DNA of 64,000 bases from Eimeria necatrix (Eukaryota; Apicomplexa; Conoidasida; Eucoccidiorida; Eimeriidae): NCBI RefSeq assembly GCF_000499385.1, contig NW_013654728.1, positions 41,460-105,459 of the forward strand, given 5' to 3'. Below the pieces are notes generated by a model. The model saw only the letters and a program-made list of their open reading frames with translations. It searched no databases and was not told the DNA's origin. A program made the position numbers and the translations under genes. Shown piece by piece: positions 25,439 to 38,667 of the stretch (position 1 is its first letter; each line of letters opens with the position of its first letter).

Positions 25439-25450
25439 TAGTATGTACGT
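25439..25450 (+). other. acceptor-N3-donor site, triplet TAT
   Basis: TAG, TAT, GTACGT after a strong T-rich tract (cattttttaatttttt). The triplet does not match the usual RAA, which argues that the acceptor and donor halves are each real. Confidence 0.5.

Positions 25451-26206
25451 TAATTGGATGCTTATCTAGGAGGAGTAAGTAATGATTTTTAGAGGTGTTT
25501 CATCTTGGCAGCAAAAGCGCAACGCTTCGTAGTGCGTACATAAATGAACATTTTTTAAAAATTTGCTGCCATTCTATGAAGCTAGTGCGCGACGCGTTAG
25601 TGTACTCAGTGACGACTCTGCTTTTTCCAGAAGGCTAAATTACGATGGAAACAAATTCATGGGGAGCTCGAATGCTATTCAGGATTCGTAGAGAGCATAA
25701 AAGTTGAGCCGTTTTACCTTTGTCTCATCTCACACGCGGAGCGTTTAGCCGAGGAGCTAGGTATTGTAGCTGTTCGGACTTTCTGGCCATTTTTGTAATT
25801 AACGTATATATAGCGACCCCGCCATGACATGCCACGGATTCCCGATAAACAGGAGGTGCGCTCTGTCCATCGCCGCTAGTAGTATATTCAAACTCATATG
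25901 AGCAACGCTTTGTTAACAAAAAGCTGGCTAGACTGACAGCTTGAGAAAGAACCCAGCTGTTGTGCCTGATTACTGGCCTAAATGAAGTACTCAGTATTAT
26001 GTTACTGATCCAACGGCAATGTCATTAGAGGATATGGCAACACTGCAATCTGTTTTGGCGAGCAGACTGATCACACAAGGAGCGTGGGCGTCATGACTGA
26101 GTGCTAATCATAGCACTTCAATAAATGGTTTTTTTAGATGACAAGAGCTCCCGCAGCCTTTCTCTGTATGCAATGAAGGCAGAACTGTGAAGGCATTTTG
26201 CCTATC

Positions 26207-26218
26207 CAGACTGTGAGC
26207..26218 (+). other. acceptor-N3-donor site, triplet ACT
   Basis: CAG, ACT, GTGAGC after cattttgcctatc. Confidence 0.4.

Positions 26219-26534
26219 TGGACAAAACATACGTGCCATGCACTAAAGGAATTGAAATGTGCACTTTTGTGTGTGGTGAAGCAAGTGTTAGTGATAGGAC
26301 ACTACTTCGCTTTTTTCCTGTCATATGTTGTACGAGGCTGCACCTTCGAGACAGGAGGTTATTCAGGATGCGGGGAAAAATAATGTCAATCTCCTTTGCC
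26401 ACTTTAGATGATGCTGTTGCACTGGGTTTGTTCTATGCCATCTGCAGCCACCCAGCTGCAAAACTACGCTGAGTGCACAGTAGTACGCAAGATGCATGAT
26501 ACGCACTTCGGCTGTCTGTTGTCTCTCCAATGAT

Positions 26535-26546
26535 TAGCATGTACGT
26535..26546 (+). other. acceptor-N3-donor site, triplet CAT
   Basis: TAG, CAT, GTACGT. A pyrimidine-rich tract (tgtctgttgtctctcc) ends about 6 bases upstream. Confidence 0.45.

Positions 26547-27068
26547 CCCTTTTTTAGGTATATCGAGACAAAAGTCAAGTCTGTTGACGATTCTGGAGGC
26601 ACTTGAGTTGTCAGGTGAACTGCATCCACCCGTGGTCCCATGTTACGTCCCAAAACTGCAAACAGGGCATTTCTTCAGCATTCGCACGATGTTCTTGTCA
26701 CGGAGCTTAAAAAATGTGTATGTATGAAGGGAGTCAGTCTAGCGAGTCTAGCAGGATATTAATATCCCTACGGATTTGCGATAATAAATGTTGAGCACAA
26801 TTCATATTGGGCGCTGATCAAGGGCTTATTGTGCTCACTGTACTAGTTGCAGTTTCCCTTTGTGCTGCAAAGGCGTCTGCCATGTTTTACAGGAGTGTCC
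26901 TAGGTGACCTCACCAAGCCAACTTTCTCAGGAGCGACCCTGGCCTGATCATTCTGTTGTTCACACTACCCCATAATCGTGCTGACGAAAGAGCGGCTTAC
27001 TATTGGCTTTTACAAATTAGAACTGCTGTGCTGCGAGAGCACGCTCCATGACATTGCTTGCTGTTCAC

Positions 27069-27080
27069 CAGGAAGTGCGT
27069..27080 (+). other. acceptor-N3-donor site, triplet GAA
   Basis: CAG, GAA, GTGCGT after ttgcttgctgttcac. Confidence 0.5.

Positions 27081-27877
27081 GTCTTCGAGCACCTAGTATG
27101 TTGTGACCACCGTGACTATAGTTACTGTAGAGCGTCACTCGGGTGTAACTTGGAATTATTGGTCAGTGGATTTAACTCCTACGCACCGTCTGGAGAGATG
27201 ACTACGCTACATTTGCGGGGGAAATGTATAGGCTTTTTGGGATGTGTACCAGTATGTGAGCCTTCTAACTTGAAAATTCCAAACACGACTGATCCCCTAA
27301 GAACGCAAAAGGTCGGTTTCTGTCGAAGCATTCTACTGTAAATGTGCGATGCTTTCAACATCAGTTCAAAGCACTGCCGAAGTCTCGCACTTAAGCGTCA
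27401 TCCAATCGTGAATGTTATTCCTAATCAATACAGCGCTTTTTGGATAACTAAGCAAAACTTAGGCAGATAATCGTGGTTTTTTTTACTTCTCAGAAAGTGA
27501 GAACTGAACGAGATTGAGACGACGTAAGCTGCACAAGTGAGCTGCATGCCTGCCTAGCAGATGTCTCTAAGCCAGCAGCACAGATATTTGGAACGGTCGG
27601 CCTCTGACATCTCACGAGCCGGTTTTTGACAAAGCTAAATTCGCCTCTAAAGGGCTCCTGACGAGTAGATCCTGCGAATCGCGCCGGGCTAACATCGTTT
27701 GCCCTACGCTTGCCACATTAGGTAAACAGGGTGCAGGAATGCTGGTTGTATAGACTGTACGATTTATGCCATCATTCATATGCGGCCTGCTCCAACAACT
27801 ATTGCGAAAGCAAATAATTTGCTTGTCTTGTTTTATCTCGACATTAGCTACCCACGTTAACGTCCTCTGTTTACCGA

Positions 27878-27889
27878 CAGAAAGTACGC
27878..27889 (+). other. acceptor-N3-donor site, triplet AAA
   Basis: CAG, AAA, GTACGC after cgtcctctgtttaccga. Confidence 0.45.

Positions 27890-28090
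27890 CATGTGGAATG
27901 AACGACATGGGCAGTGCTTGGCGTTAGCCTCAGCGGGATATAGTTCCTTGACAGTGTGATATTCCTTTTTTGAAGAAACAAATGCTTGCCTTCAGAGAGC
28001 AGAATCGTCATGTAAATTTGTAAACTTCACTGCTTCCTGGAAGAGAAGAGACGGATATGCCTGTACTTGTCTGCCTCGTGCCATGTGCTT

Positions 28091-28102
28091 TAGGTTGTGA
28101 GT
28091..28102 (+). other. acceptor-N3-donor site, triplet GTT
   Basis: TAG, GTT, GTGAGT after cgtgccatgtgctt. Confidence 0.4.

Positions 28103-28420
28103 CCTTCTGACTAGTTCTTGACTTTTTGATGCGATCCAAAATGCGGCAGCAGCACTGTTTAAAGTTATCCCGGCAACGTGAAAAATACAATCGAGCTGTC
28201 GTCTCAATAATGGCTTGTGGGAAGCGACTGCAGAAACTGAGCTTGACACTTCTATCATGCACGCCGTCCAAGGTCATGGTCATTCTTTGTTGAACATTAG
28301 CGCGCTGCATTCTCGACGCTACGAGCGCTCCAGATGAAGAAATAATGCAATAACAAATATGCAGAATTTGTGTGAAAGCTGTGAATCAATGAGGAATCGG
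28401 TCGGCGATCTAACGGAAGAA

Positions 28421-28432
28421 CAGGAAGTAAGT
28421..28432 (+). other. acceptor-N3-donor site, triplet GAA
   Basis: CAG, GAA, GTAAGT. The upstream sequence is purine-rich. Confidence 0.3.

Positions 28433-28711
28433 CTGTTCTTAAGCCGCTCGACTTACAGGCTCGCACAGCTGTGGCAGATTTATAGCGAGACAGAACTGTG
28501 TCAAGGGTCGGCACGGTGCAACTGGAAGTATTCTGCAGGGCTTGGACAGCGCGCAGGGCAGCCAACTGCCCTTCTTTTGGGTTGGCCAAACCCTCCGCTC
28601 TTATCAAGTGCGTTTATCACCGTAATGGGGATCCTAATCTGACAATGTTTTCTTCAGAGGAGTTCCACGATGATTAGGCTCTGTAAGGCCCTAGCTGATG
28701 CGTTCCTTGCG

Positions 28712-28723
28712 CAGGAAGTGTGT
28712..28723 (+). other. acceptor-N3-donor site, triplet GAA
   Basis: CAG, GAA, GTGTGT after gcgttccttgcg. Confidence 0.4.

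Positions 28724-29285
28724 GGAAATTCGATGGTTCCTGGCACTGTGTCGAATTACGTCTTCGTTCACTTTTGAAAACTAAATCGGAATATACCATA
28801 ATATAAGCATTCCAGGAACATTTATATACAAGGTGATATGTGAAAAAGCCCTCACGTGGCCGATTATAAGGTTGGAAAGCGTTGTAGCAGCAGGCGGTGG
28901 TAAAACCGTCGGCGATAGCAGATGCCCAGGTGGACGTTCGTGCCAGTAAAAGGTTCGTTCCCTTCTGAGAATGCTGAGCGGCTCCATATTAGCGGACTCT
29001 TGATTTCTTGGAAGCCATGCGTTGACGTTTTCAATTTGATTCTTCGTCCTTGTTCTAGGCAAAACACTTGCTGTTATTAAACTTTAACTCATATATGCTG
29101 TGCTCCACAGCATGTTGCATGCTTATTCAGAGCGCCAGTATATTTTGTCAACTTGGCTATACTCGCGTTGCACTTTTCCCGTTACATTGGAAGTTATTTG
29201 TCACTTAGGTTAGGCTGAATACCTTGGGGGAATTCAAACAAGACAGGATTGTCCTAATGATTCACATGGGTGGCCACGGACTGTA

Positions 29286-29297
29286 CAGATTGTGAGC
29286..29297 (+). other. acceptor-N3-donor site, triplet ATT
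   Basis: CAG, ATT, GTGAGC. The upstream tract is weak. Confidence 0.3.

Positions 29298-29513
29298 TGC
29301 GCAACAAACTAGCCATATCCTGAAAATACAGATCTGAGTAACCACGGTATGCAGTCAAGAATATACGCGAGAGCGTCGTGGTATCGGGACGTTTTTTGTA
29401 GGCCCACTTGTAAAGTTGTTTCTTGCGATTCAAAATGCGTCTCATTATCGGCGGCTGTGCCGTCGGCAGAAAAGGCTAAAGACTGAGGCGGTGCCATAAT
29501 TTTGACAAATCAA

Positions 29514-29525
29514 CAGACTGTGAGC
29514..29525 (+). other. acceptor-N3-donor site, triplet ACT
   Basis: CAG, ACT, GTGAGC. The upstream tract is weak. Confidence 0.3.

Positions 29526-29715
29526 TCCACAAGAAGAGAGACAAGATAAGAATGATACTGGCTGTTGAAAATCAATTGGAAAAAAACGATATGCCAGTGC
29601 GCAATTAAAGACTCTTCGATAGTGCGAACGTATTGAGGATTTGTGTTTGTGTTTGTGGCACTTGGAGGCTGGGTCAACTGTTGCGGAAGTTTCCTGAAAG
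29701 CAATTAAAACAGGGC

Positions 29716-29727
29716 CAGAAAGTGAGT
29716..29727 (+). other. acceptor-N3-donor site, triplet AAA
   Basis: CAG, AAA, GTGAGT. The upstream tract is weak. Confidence 0.35.

Positions 29728-30531
29728 CGCCGTACTTTAAGCGTATTCTCGAGCCCCATATTATCAATAGAATGCTCTCCATGAACTCGTTGAATAGCAC
29801 TGTGTTTGTCCCTCCACATTTTTATGTCACATTGTTGGAATGGTGACACAGATGGGCAGCTAATCATTGAATTCGATTGTACTGTATAAATGTACGTGTC
29901 ATGCGCGTTGTGCTATTCAGTGTGTCGAACGAACTAAAGAAAACATGGTGGGCTGCAATGCAGCGCCAGTGCTGAAAGGGTAAGGGGAGAGATAGCAGGC
30001 TGGAAAATTGTTCGATATGATAGACAGAAAACACTGGAACGACGTTTGTCAAAATCCTGATTACCATGAAATTTTTCCGGTGAGCATCAAAAGTATGTTT
30101 TGTTCACAGTCACCACATGTGTCTCAGTGCGTGTAAAACGCAGTACTTCCAGATTAGATGAGCATCCATTCCCCGTCCCTACACAACGATGACGTTTCCA
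30201 AAAATATCAACCTTTTGTTGTCCGCTGCACTCTTTGCATCAAGCCATTCTTCCGCTTCCGAAGTTTATGTTGGGTTCGTATCTTCGTCTGTGCTTCAGCA
30301 ATCAAGCAAGCTGCTGAGAGTGAGCGAATCCGTCTACTCATTGGGTCATGCAGCTAGTATGTTCTGTGCCCGTGGCTTCGCGAGCAAATGCGGTTGATAC
30401 TCTACCTTGATTTATAGTAGTTTGTGTGCTGAAATTCATTTTGGGGCACGGGTCTTTTCGAGACTTTTGTCATGAAGCACAGGGCGCCAGTCGTGGTAGT
30501 TGGCAGGGTGTACTGCGCATGTGTTTTGTCT

Positions 30532-30543
30532 GCAGGAAGTACG
30532..30543 (+). other. acceptor-N3-donor site, triplet GAA
   Basis: CAG, GAA, GTACGT after gcatgtgttttgtctg. One of the best examples of both halves. Confidence 0.5.

Positions 30544-31115
30544 TTGCAACGAAAGCCGTTTCTGTTTCTACCAAAAGAGCCTGTTGGCCCGGAGCATCTC
30601 CCGAGAACGCGGTGCCACACGCTTCTTGCTGTGATCGCAGATCTGTTTTAGTAAACATGGACAACCCGCAAGCACTTCTCCTGAAAGCAAACGTAATGTT
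30701 TGCTTACACAACCAGAGAACTCTCTGCACTCTTTCCGCGCTGGCAAAACATCGGCTTTGTCGGATTTCTGGTTTGTCGAAGAATGGGCTTCAGAGATAGT
30801 GGCATATTTCGGGTTTGAAACTGCGCTAAATCCAGTGTGGGTCTTTTGCTTCTGTAGATTTACTGTGTTTTTATGATAAGTGCTCACAGCAGCTGCTCGC
30901 TACAGGCCGTCAACAGCACTTTTGCTTTGCTTAGTCAGTGGTGAAGCATGAAACTCTTCACGGATGCAAATGGTTTTGTAAACAAGTGACCCCGCAATGC
31001 TCAACAGCGCTCCCCGCAGAGCGTGTCTTGCATAGTTCTGCCGTGTCGAGCTTTCGGCAGCTTTTTACTTGGTGAAGATTCTTCGTCGGCTTAACCAGCT
31101 TATCATTTTACCACA

Positions 31116-31127
31116 CAGGAAGTACTT
31116..31127 (+). other. acceptor-N3-donor site, triplet GAA
   Basis: CAG, GAA, GTACTT after cttatcattttaccaca. The donor half lacks the G at +5. Confidence 0.3.

Positions 31128-31919
31128 AGTCTATGACGTCTTCGTAGCGCCTGTGGAAAAGCCACTGAAAAGCCGAAAACAGCTTCCGCTTAACTAATTT
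31201 CCGGTGTCGCCGCGTTGCTCTGTCCGTTTTTCTAACCGTGTGCAAAGGCTTCTAATTTACTGGCATAGATATCGTTCCCAGTACATCTGGTGTACCAGAA
31301 AGGCATTCAGTGAAGACTAGCATTTTATGGATTTGGATCCTATCAGGAACTATCTGCTGCGCAGGGACGCATGCCTACATTTACAGAGGAAATCATACAC
31401 AGGCAAATACAGATTCGTGATTCACTTTAACATCTGATAGCGCTCTTCTAGATAAAATAGCCCTTGCCAAAAGAGACCAGAGCTGCACATAGGCGACCAC
31501 ATTTTTCACGAATGTTTGCGCCAGCTCGTAACAGCATGCTGCAGGCACCTCCCGCGTGTCAGTGAAATTGGTTTCAAGGATCTCGATAGCTGGCGTTCGC
31601 AAACCGTCCTTACGAGGAACCATGCTGTACAGTGACAAGAGGAAGCGTAATTTAGTGTGAAAGGGCTTGCCCTCTTTCTAACCGACACGCTTGACGGTCC
31701 TCGCAAATGCAACGTCTTCTTATTAGCTTGTGAGTCTAGAAAACAGCTAAAATAACTAAGATGGGTTGAATTGTAAAATGTTACTAAACAGACAAGAGTT
31801 GGGTCCCTGCGCAGCATCGGTAGTATGTTAGGCATTGCATCTAAATCGGCCGTTCTTTGATTTTCATGGGTACAAGAAATTCTAAGCACATTTGACTCCT
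31901 TAACAATCTTTTCGGCTTT

Positions 31920-31931
31920 CAGGGAGTACGT
31920..31931 (+). other. acceptor-N3-donor site, triplet GGA
   Basis: CAG, GGA, GTACGT after atcttttcggcttt. Confidence 0.5.

Positions 31932-33621
31932 ATCATGAAATTGCTGAACAAGGGCCCTGCCTACATGTGCATGCACGACGCCTTTCACGACAACATTGGG
32001 CCGTCGAGCAGGGAACAAAAAGTGTTTGATCTGGGTCTCCTGTAGGGCAAAAGGCCGGAGGCCGATATAATTTGACAGTGCAACGAAGACCCTTCTTATT
32101 TTTTGTGGAAAGACTGATTTCTACTCAAAACGACTTTGCGGAATGTAAAGTTCACTAAGCACTGTGATCTCTTGCCACGCTGTGTTTAATGATATAGCTA
32201 CTGCCCTTTTAATACGTTTTTGCCCATGAAAACTCATTTGCAGAGAAACAGTACCGCATTTTCGTGCAGCAAAAATGAGTCGTGTTTCTACGTAGGCTAC
32301 CAAAGCTCGCATACCAAGGCCGGCGTCTCAGGTACCGCAGGTGGAGTAGAGGCTTACATATCATTATTAATGTGACTAAGCAAACCTATAAATGGGCATT
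32401 TGCTGCTGGTGTTGTACTTCCTGTATGCAGGTTCTTGTTAAACGCGTATCAAGCTGTTGTGATAACGTTAATTTTGCTCGCTACCGCGCAGGATTTGAAG
32501 TGGGTGTTTTGCGCTAGTCACATGTCAGCTCTTGGCGGCTAGATAAATAGATTTGTTACGTAATTGGCCGCAGCATCTTTTCCTGGCGGGCACGACTACT
32601 AAACTGCTTCTCTTCAATTTGTGTAGCACGTTGGTCGTGCTTCAAGCTCCGCATGCCCGTATGTTGCTTGCTTGCTCCAACGATTTCATGTGAAATTTGG
32701 CACGTCAAAGATTGGAACTTCTACTATCCGCTGACGAGCGCCTCGACGTGGTAGATATGCTGAACATTGCTGGCTGAACGCCCAGGTGGTAAGCAATTGT
32801 AAAACGTATGATACGGACACAGAAGGCAGTGTACGAAGGTTAAGATGGTTTAAAGTCTTGGCGTGTGCCGTCGAATCCTGCTAGCTCCCCGGCAACAGGG
32901 CCGAACAATGGATGCCTTGGCCTTGCAGTTGGAATTGCATCTCTACCCTAAAGGTTATATTGCGCGCAGCGAAAGTTCCACAGCGTTTGCCAGGACGAAC
33001 TCTTATGCTTTTTATTGTTAAGGACTGCGTGTTCGTAGTTGCCACCGTCTGCTGATGCATGTGCTGCAGTAGAAGAGTCCAGTGCACCCTGCGGCTTGTC
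33101 CAAATAAAATCAATAAAACGTAATGACATGATTCCGTAGCAAGTATGTCACATGCGCATGTTTTGAAGAGTTCTAGGTCGACGCATGCACTGACTCTACG
33201 GGATTTCTCGAGCGAATGAGATGTTTTCAAGGGCTCTAGTGAAAGAACTCCTAGAACATTCAACAATGTGGAAATCCGCAAGTATATTCGCTTCATAATA
33301 ATGAAGAACGTGCGTTGTTATTGTTGACTCACGTTGTTTTTGCACAGGTTACTGTTTTATGGGTTTAGCGTACTCTCGGTAACTTCGCACCGTGCGGCCC
33401 GGTAATTTGTATTTGGTATTTTTCAAGAATGGATATACACTGCTAATATTGGGGTACGCGCACCGTACCAGATTGTGGGTTGATTGGGACGAACGTTGCA
33501 CTTCACCAACAAGAGCAGCAGCCATCGTCTCGTGCTTTCGAGTAACAATACACTATTTCGCCTTAAGTAATGTTTTGCCCTATCCAAAAAATCTGACCTA
33601 GATATGCAGCATAGAAGCCTT

Positions 33622-33630
33622 CAGGTACGT
33622..33630 (+). other. zero-spacer acceptor/donor junction
   Basis: CAG followed directly by GTACGT, as at classic recursive splice sites. 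Confidence 0.25.

Positions 33631-34015
33631 ATGAACGTTTCGACGTTCGATCGACCCGTTGAACGTAGTCTTTGCAAAGATAAAGAGGGGCGTTTGAAAA
33701 TCCTTCCACTTGTGCAAAATTAGCCAGTGAGACTTATTGAAAAATCTACGAGCAAAAGGATGACAAAGATCGAGGAAATCAAACGCGTGATATGTCATTA
33801 TTCAGTTGAGGGTGTCCCCGCAACAGAATGAATTTGTTTTAAACCAGTGCATCCAGACCAGCAGCCTTCTCACGTGCGTGACAGCAGTACAGCACTGGTG
33901 CTTCCAGAAATGCATGTTGTGCTGAATCGCGCATTCTTTGCCATTAGCATAGCTATGGTTTTACTGCGCCCTTCGAGACACATCCTGGAATTTTCACTGG
34001 TAATCATTTCCCTTT

Positions 34016-34027
34016 AAGGACGTACGG
34016..34027 (+). other. acceptor-N3-donor site, triplet GAC
   Basis: AAG, GAC, GTACGG after catttcccttt. Confidence 0.35.

Positions 34028-36267
34028 TCTATAATCTTGGGATGCTACCGTTTTCCTGATCTAGCTGGTGCTCCGTTTCATCCAAAACTTCCCGTTTGCC
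34101 TTCGAACACAAAAGCGTTCTTTGTCGAGGGCCTAAATGCCCAAGGTTGCTTGGCTTGCGTATTGTCAGGATGTCAGTCATCAAATACATCAATCATCCTA
34201 TGAGTTGCAAGCCACTATGCGGCTTCTAAAAGCCGTCTTTTTTCTTTTGCAGCTTTCCTTACTTGCAGTAAGTGTTGCTCATTGCTTCTGCTGACACCAC
34301 TTTCCCTTAAATGTTTTAAGCCTCAACATGAGCATTGAAGTGGAAACCTGTGTCAAATCTAATAGACTTGACAAATGGTTGTTTAGCAGCAGTAGCGCGA
34401 CAGCCGAATCGAATTTGTATATGCTGCGGCAAGAGTAAGCGCCCAGGTCTGAAGAGTTTGATGCCTCTAACGTGCCTTATGCATTCATTCCCTGCATCTG
34501 CGATTACCAACGCTATAGTAGAGCTGTTTAGTGCAAGAAAATGCACTACATGTATCTTCTAAGCGTTCGATTCCTTAGTAGAAAGTTGGGTCACGGAGCT
34601 GTGGAGCGTTTGAGAAACCCACTGTAGCACTACGTCGCACGCATCTGTCTGGACAAAATGGCACTTTACAGTGCGATTTTCTCTGGTGCCATGCGCTTAA
34701 CAGCTCAACGTCTTCTATAGTTTAAAGGCTTGTCACCTAAGATACGTTTCATTTGCGCGCTAATGCGCCAAAGTTTTCAAATTGTACTGCAGCGCCTCTG
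34801 TCAGCATGATGTTACCAGAAGATTATCCCTCGTATGGCGTTTATGAAGACAAAATTAGCAGGAGAACTTACTTTGCATTTACAAGCTAGTAGGAGCAAAC
34901 AGCGTACATGAGACGCTTTTTTAAGCTGTAGAATAGACGCGGATACAAGCAGCTTTTATTTCCAAGCGTAGTACGCAGGTATTTCAAACAGCAATCCAAA
35001 GTTGTGCAAAGTCCAGCGCATGTAGCATATAGCCTAGACAGTGAACAACGAAGCCCTGACTTTGAAGATGTTGCCCTCATTTGCGGCGTATAAGGTGGAC
35101 CACACTATTTTTTGTTGGGCATCATCGCCTGCGAGTCTTGGTTTGACAGGGGAAGGAAACTGCGTTTACTTATCTTCATCAGCCTTTTACTGAAATTTTC
35201 AACCACTTTTGTATATCTTTATCACATTAAGTGTCTAGAACGATTAGCTGCTTAACAACATATTGGGGCCTTTAAAAATGTGTTTAAAACGCGTGCGTGT
35301 TGATAAAGTAATCGATTACAGCACAGTTACATACGAACAGCAAGTGTGTGAAAACATGCTTCAGCTACTCAGTGTTGCTTATAATCAGACCACTTAGGCC
35401 CTGAGCAGTATGCCATAAAGTGGCAGTGTAATCCAGCTATGCGTGCTGCGTAGAGAAATGCATGGTTCTTTACGCACGCCTGCATATGCACTGTAATCCA
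35501 GCGTGTCATTGTTCAAGGCTGTGCGATTCGTTTGGCACTGGGGCTTTGAGACTGATATTATTCTGAATTATATTCATCTGTTTGAAGCTTTTAATATCAG
35601 GATGGCGCCAGATGACGTGGCAAGAGAGAGCTTCAAAGGCGAGTAATGCAGGACTCCGCTGGTGCAGCGTTCGCATATTAGTGTATCTGAGTGCACAGAA
35701 AAATACCAGAAACGTGAGCAGACTCCTAATTGGAGTCTGTTATGGTAATGCTGATGTGTGCTTATGATTGCAAAAGGCCCAGTCAAATAACTAGCAGGCA
35801 GTATGTACAAGCTGCATTTTTTCTGAGAATTTTTCAGCCTTTTTAAGTGGAACGCTCTGGTGGGTGGCGTATGGTGCAGCCGCTACGTATCTTTCAAACA
35901 TTGTGCACGGTCACTCGCAAGACTTTCTTCGAGCTCGTTATGCTTGCAGATCATTGCCAGGAGTCATTGCTACTGATTAGAAGAGTATCCCGTAGTTTCC
36001 TCGTCTTGTACTTACTAGCCTGTGGAGCTGTGCGCGGAACGCATTATTCAACTTCAACGTGTGCTACGGAAAGGTGATTGCAATGTTAGGGAGTAAGTGT
36101 TGCGCTAAAAAAATTTGAAACACGGCCCGCTACGCAAATAAAATCTGTAACAGTTTCGACAATCAACAGTACCAGAGGCACTGCAGAAACAAATTTTATT
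36201 TCTGTTTTGGATCTCATTTTGAATATTCTATTGCTTCCTCCTGAGGAAGTTGTGCTTTTCTTCCGCA

Positions 36268-36279
36268 CAGTGGGTGCGT
36268..36279 (+). other. acceptor-N3-donor site, triplet TGG
   Basis: CAG, TGG, GTGCGT after a strong tract (tgcttttcttccgca). Confidence 0.5.

Positions 36280-36592
36280 TTCTTAAATCACTATTTGAGA
36301 CTTTGTCCTGCATTTCTGTCGCTTAAAACGACGTTTTTCATCCCGATCTATCATCGGGCGCAGGGGTATTCTATTCCCTCCCTGTTACGTTTCATTCGGA
36401 ACAGGAGAAACTGTCATTTTGCATTGTAGGTACAAAGGCCATTTGTAGATTGTTACCCGACATCCAACGAACGTGATTACCGGCAAAACAAATACTTGTG
36501 CCTTCGCTGCAAAGATTAAGTAGCCACAGTTAGGATGAATAATATGAGGCCGCTGGGAACTTACATTAGCCACTTGCTCTTAAAATGGCCAC

Positions 36593-36604
36593 CAGAAAGT
36601 GCGT
36593..36604 (+). other. acceptor-N3-donor site, triplet AAA
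   Basis: CAG, AAA, GTGCGT. Confidence 0.4.

Positions 36605-37446
36605 TCGTTGCGATTACCCAACGACGTCAATGGGCTTTTTGAAAGCGTTCGCAGATTGCTACTATGAATTTTCAGGGAGGAAGTCATCATAGCATTTCTT
36701 CAGTCTTTTTGTCTTCGACCGACCCCACAGGCAGATCACTTGTTGCTCATGCTGATGTGGAAGCAGTATGAGCGCACGAATTCATAGCGAATACCATACC
36801 GTGTTCTCAACACAGTGAGATCACAATAATGTGGGCCAAACAAGTGTGCGCTTGTGATAATAGCCTTGTATTTTGTGACATGCTTTGTAGAACGGGGGTG
36901 CCGCCCGTGCGAGCAGATGATTGAGCAGCTTGTACGCCTCATGGGCTGAATGGAAGCTTCTTTAGTTGGAGCGTTCCGATATGCTTATTTGGAACTCCAT
37001 GCCATACCCCGAGAATTCATGAACGGCAATCAAATCACCTTTAGAAATGGCCGCTGCTCACGCGCATGCTGGCTCTCACTGTCAGAAAACCTGAATGCCT
37101 ACGATTCTGCTCGTGAACATGATGCGTAATATGCGGGGCATCGAAAAAACTGTTTTTTCGGTTAAAGGTCGGTGATAGGTCCATTGTGAGGCTTTATCTC
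37201 ATTATTCAGACATTTTTTTGAAGTCTCATGTTTGAAACTGCTGCCGCAGTCGTCCACTGCAAGATATATATTTTTCAAGGCTCACGTTAGCATTGAGTAG
37301 ACAACCGTTACTTTGGTGTGTTTCTAACAGCATCCGAGTGGTTCTGAGGGGCGTTTTGATCACCTAGATCGTGCGCCTCACGATAGAGCTACCACAGCAA
37401 GGCGCCAGATGCAGAAGCATGCGTGTCTGCAGAAAAGTGTGTTAAA

Positions 37447-37455
37447 TAGGTGAGT
37447..37455 (+). other. zero-spacer acceptor/donor junction
   Basis: TAG followed directly by GTGAGT. The upstream tract is poor. Confidence 0.15.

Positions 37456-37476
37456 CTCTGGTGCTTGGCGAAATGC

Positions 37477-37488
37477 CAGAAAGTGCGC
37477..37488 (+). other. acceptor-N3-donor site, triplet AAA
   Basis: CAG, AAA, GTGCGC. Confidence 0.35.

Positions 37489-37902
37489 CTCTAGTTTCGG
37501 TGCCTTATAATTTTGTCAGTGCATCAACATGTCTGCCGGTTGCCGCTCTGCACTTACACCATTCGGAACAACGTTTGTACGAAATCTAGTTTGTAGGGAT
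37601 TCTTGTAGAGGTAGAACGTTGCCTTGTACACCGAAGGATGTGTGTTGTCTCTGAGCGTTTTGGCTCCCACGGAGATACAGATGTGCTAAGGCATCTCTAG
37701 AGCATTGCATAACCAGCAGATTCTTGCTTTGTGTGCAACCTAGTGCGGCTTCAAGCTTTTGCTCAAACAGCCAATGACTTTGTGCTGGTTCTTAATATTT
37801 CCCCTCTAATATCGTTCTTTGAGTCGGAAGTGGGTTTGTCGCTGATTGCGGCCTGCTGGAGTGCAAAGTGAGCTATATGGGCCTACCTTTGCGTAATCGG
37901 GC

Positions 37903-37914
37903 TAGATGGTGCGT
37903..37914 (+). other. acceptor-N3-donor site, triplet ATG
   Basis: TAG, ATG, GTGCGT. Confidence 0.35.

Positions 37915-38080
37915 GGATCAGAAAAGTAGATGCTCCCATTGGGCCTGTTGTTAGTCAGACTGCCCTAATTATCGCTTACATTCAATAATTCGCGGAGAAA
38001 AATTCTTTTGAACATAGTGCCAATACGAGGAAGGTATCCGTAGCGAAAACGCTACTACAACAGACCGTTGTTGTGGGCAA

Positions 38081-38092
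38081 AAGAAGGTACGT
38081..38092 (+). other. acceptor-N3-donor site, triplet AAG
   Basis: AAG, AAG, GTACGT in an A-rich context. This is a weak example. Confidence 0.2.

Positions 38093-38655
38093 AAAGTTGA
38101 TTTCGCGTATAAACAGCGGGTGAGGAAGGACGCCACGATACGATATACGGAATTCCAAGCGGTACTTGCTCGCAAGGAGCTGTGCGTTTGACCACAACAA
38201 TACTAATTTTTCCTATCTCCAGCGCCTTACGATGACGATGTTTCGGTAATTAAGGCAACGCCGCGTGCAGTTCACTGGGCAGAAACATTTTCATGCTACA
38301 CTATTTTGAGCTCCAGAAAGCTATGTGAAAATCCGGGAACAGGGTTAAATTAACTATTCTGTGCTTTTATTTTCGAATATCCGAGTAGGAAAAGACCTTT
38401 GGCTGCTTTTTGTGCGCATTCTCAAACCTACTGCGTGAGTAATGTTGTGAACGCTGCAGTATGAGTGAATTGGGGGGACTCGAATCCTATGGTAGTGCAT
38501 GTATAGACGTTTAAATAAACGCATCACATGTCATTACATGCTGCAAGGTCTGTGGCTAGCTATTCCTGGCTGACGAGAACGGCAAGGAAGAGGGTAATTG
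38601 TTCACCATGCACTGGCTTCAGCAGCTGATGCACGCCCATCATTCGTTCGTCTTTG

Positions 38656-38667
38656 CAGTTGGTGCGT
38656..38667 (+). other. acceptor-N3-donor site, triplet TTG
   Basis: CAG, TTG, GTGCGT after a strong tract (cattcgttcgtctttg). Confidence 0.5.

Larger units (their letters stand above)
25451..36260. other. single-copy stretch with many splice-like sites, no supported gene
   Basis: Fourteen composite plus-strand sites. The longest minus-strand frame (31506-32018, 170 codons) overlaps one of them and shows no recognisable domain. Confidence 0.45.

Noticed and set aside
985..31118. The AGGAAGT core as an ETS-family binding site
   Set aside because: ETS factors are metazoan. The signal is strand-specific and the GTRCG half is constant while GGAA is not, which fits RNA signals better than a DNA-binding site.
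31506..32018. 170-codon minus-strand frame
   Set aside because: A chance-level length, no recognisable family, and it overlaps a strong plus-strand composite site.
32865..32895. gtcgaatcctgc as a second tRNA T-arm candidate
   Set aside because: The remaining arms are missing and no 7-bp acceptor stem is present.
38470..38500. A T-arm-like segment (ggactcgaatcc) suggesting a tRNA
   Set aside because: No matching acceptor, D or anticodon arms are found at the proper spacing on either strand.
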